A DNA stretch of 64,000 bases from Trichobilharzia szidati. Its lineage: Eukaryota > Platyhelminthes > Trematoda > Strigeidida > Schistosomatidae. Below the pieces are notes generated by a model. That model made no database searches and had not been told where the DNA came from. It saw only the letters and a program-made list of their open reading frames with translations. The position numbers and the translations under genes are program-made. Shown in pieces: positions 63,200-64,000 of the stretch; positions within the stretch are counted from its first letter, which is position 1; every line of letters begins with the position of its first letter. The DNA is taken from assembly GCA_944472155.2 (NCBI GenBank), contig OX235275.1, positions 58,173,228-58,237,227 of the forward strand. Reading direction: 5' to 3'.

Positions 63200-63450
63200 A
63201 GATTTTACTTTATTGCTTTACGTTCCCAGTGGAATATTGGGCTTCAAGCCAGAGGCTTAAAGTTTCGGTAGAAGTACTATTTCTTTTTATGGGATGTGGT
63301 TGCTAGCCTCATGCACCCCCAACTTTCTCTTTTTTTTAGTCTCATTACTGGCTTATCGAGGTAAAGGAGTGTGTCGTACGGGGATCGAACCACAAACCAC
63401 CTGCGTGGTCCACGAGCTTTCTAGCGCTGTGCCACTGACGCACACACACA
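63200..63450 (-). repeat. SINE-T, reverse copy
   Basis: Tail cgttcccagtggaatattgg (63220), palindrome caagccagaggctt, ggttgctagcctcatgcacc, and tRNA head with B box gggatcgaaccac (63380) and A box near 63430. Confidence 0.8.
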
Positions 63451-63554
63451 GTGATATGGAATCGTTTATTTACGGATGACGTTTAAAGAACAATTTTATT
63501 GTTCATAACGATATCAAGATGTGCTCACAACAAATTCAGATTTTATTTCTTCGG

Positions 63555-63642
63555 TCTCAGGAGTGCATTGGTGGCCGGAGATCGAACCCCAAACCACCTG
63601 CTTCGTTGGCGAACATTCTACCGATGTGCCACTGACGTACAG
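63555..63642 (-). repeat. tRNA-like SINE head, isolated
   Basis: Minus strand: GTACGTCAGTGGCACATCGG (A box) and GGGGTTCGATCTCC (B box). No body or tail follows. Confidence 0.6.
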
Positions 63643-63734
63643 AATAGCGTAGAAGTTCTGACTAATTTGAATCAGACTGCAATGTCGTCAATAAGGTATG
63701 CAGTGCACTATATTCCATAAGGAGTGACTAATAA

Positions 63735-63937
63735 CAGTAACGTGTAGATGGCACAGAGGTAGAATGCTCTCCGACCACGCATGTGGTCCTGGGTTCCATC
63801 CTTGGGCGACGCACTCCCCTACCACGCTAAGCCATTAATCATCCCCATCCGGAAAAATAATAATCACCACTGCTACATAAATTTCAAGCCTCTAGTGTGT
63901 AACCCTATGTTCCACCTGGGAACGGAAAGGAATAACA
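63735..63937 (+). repeat. SINE-T, forward copy
   Basis: A box gatggcacagaggtagaatg, B box gggttccatcc, ctaccacgctaagcc, ccactgctacataaatttca, and tail gtaaccctatgttccacctg plus ggaacggaaaggaataac. Confidence 0.8.
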
Positions 63938-64000
63938 GAAAGTAGTAATGAGAAGAGTCGAGTGAAGAAGTATAAGACCCTAACAATCAATTATCCCTCT
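63938..64000. other. Window end, nothing recognised
   Basis: Last 63 bases, no feature. Confidence 0.5.

Overview
This window looks like AT-rich nuclear DNA of a parasitic flatworm, most probably a schistosome (Schistosoma or a close blood fluke). The basis is a hammerhead-ribozyme SINE of the schistosome Sm-alpha type with a 335-bp unit, together with RTE/SR2-like LINEs, many Penelope-like elements (PLEs) with GIY-YIG endonuclease domains, one CR1-like LINE and one Ty3/Gypsy piece. The species cannot be fixed from sequence alone. No rRNA, CRISPR or bacterial feature is present, and almost every long reading frame is a decayed transposon gene.

Layout. 1-4.4 kb: PLE and hammerhead-SINE debris. 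5.5-7.6 kb: a tRNA-type SINE and two RTE LINEs. 8.7-13.5 kb: PLE remains, one carrying a nested hammerhead SINE. 14.3-20.4 kb: Sm-alpha-like clusters, including a 222-bp near-perfect palindrome, plus two RTE-B LINEs, one inserted in a PLE with a 13-bp target duplication. 20.5-23.5 kb: inverted hammerhead SINEs. 23.5-23.9 kb, minus strand: a likely small secreted-protein gene of two exons. 24-34.5 kb: RTE and PLE copies, with the best PLE frame at 33.4-34.5 kb. 35.2-35.7 kb: a foldback hairpin. 36.9-38.1 kb: hammerhead SINEs. 38.4 kb, minus strand: a TATA-driven signal-peptide exon. 38.9-46.2 kb: an RTE-A LINE with most of a reverse transcriptase, then PLE copies ending in an apparently intact hammerhead at 46.15 kb. 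47.3-48.2 kb: 3' end of a Gypsy element with one LTR. 48.3-64 kb: mixed PLE, RTE, CR1 and SINE copies.

How the parts relate. Two retrotransposition systems seem to coexist. (1) RTE LINEs and a tRNA-type SINE (here SINE-T) share the same 3' tail, a LINE/SINE partnership, and all of these copies lie in single orientation. (2) PLEs carry hammerhead ribozymes at their 3' ends, and so do at least three SINE families (HS-A = Sm-alpha-like, HS-B, HS-C). In both groups the copies are repeatedly head-to-head inverted, with the ribozyme ends outward. Two of the SINE families also show tandem ribozyme-to-ribozyme spacing of 335 and 336 bp. I infer that the hammerhead SINEs are mobilised by the PLE machinery through ribozyme-processed RNA. 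Family names other than Sm-alpha-like are working labels used only in this report.
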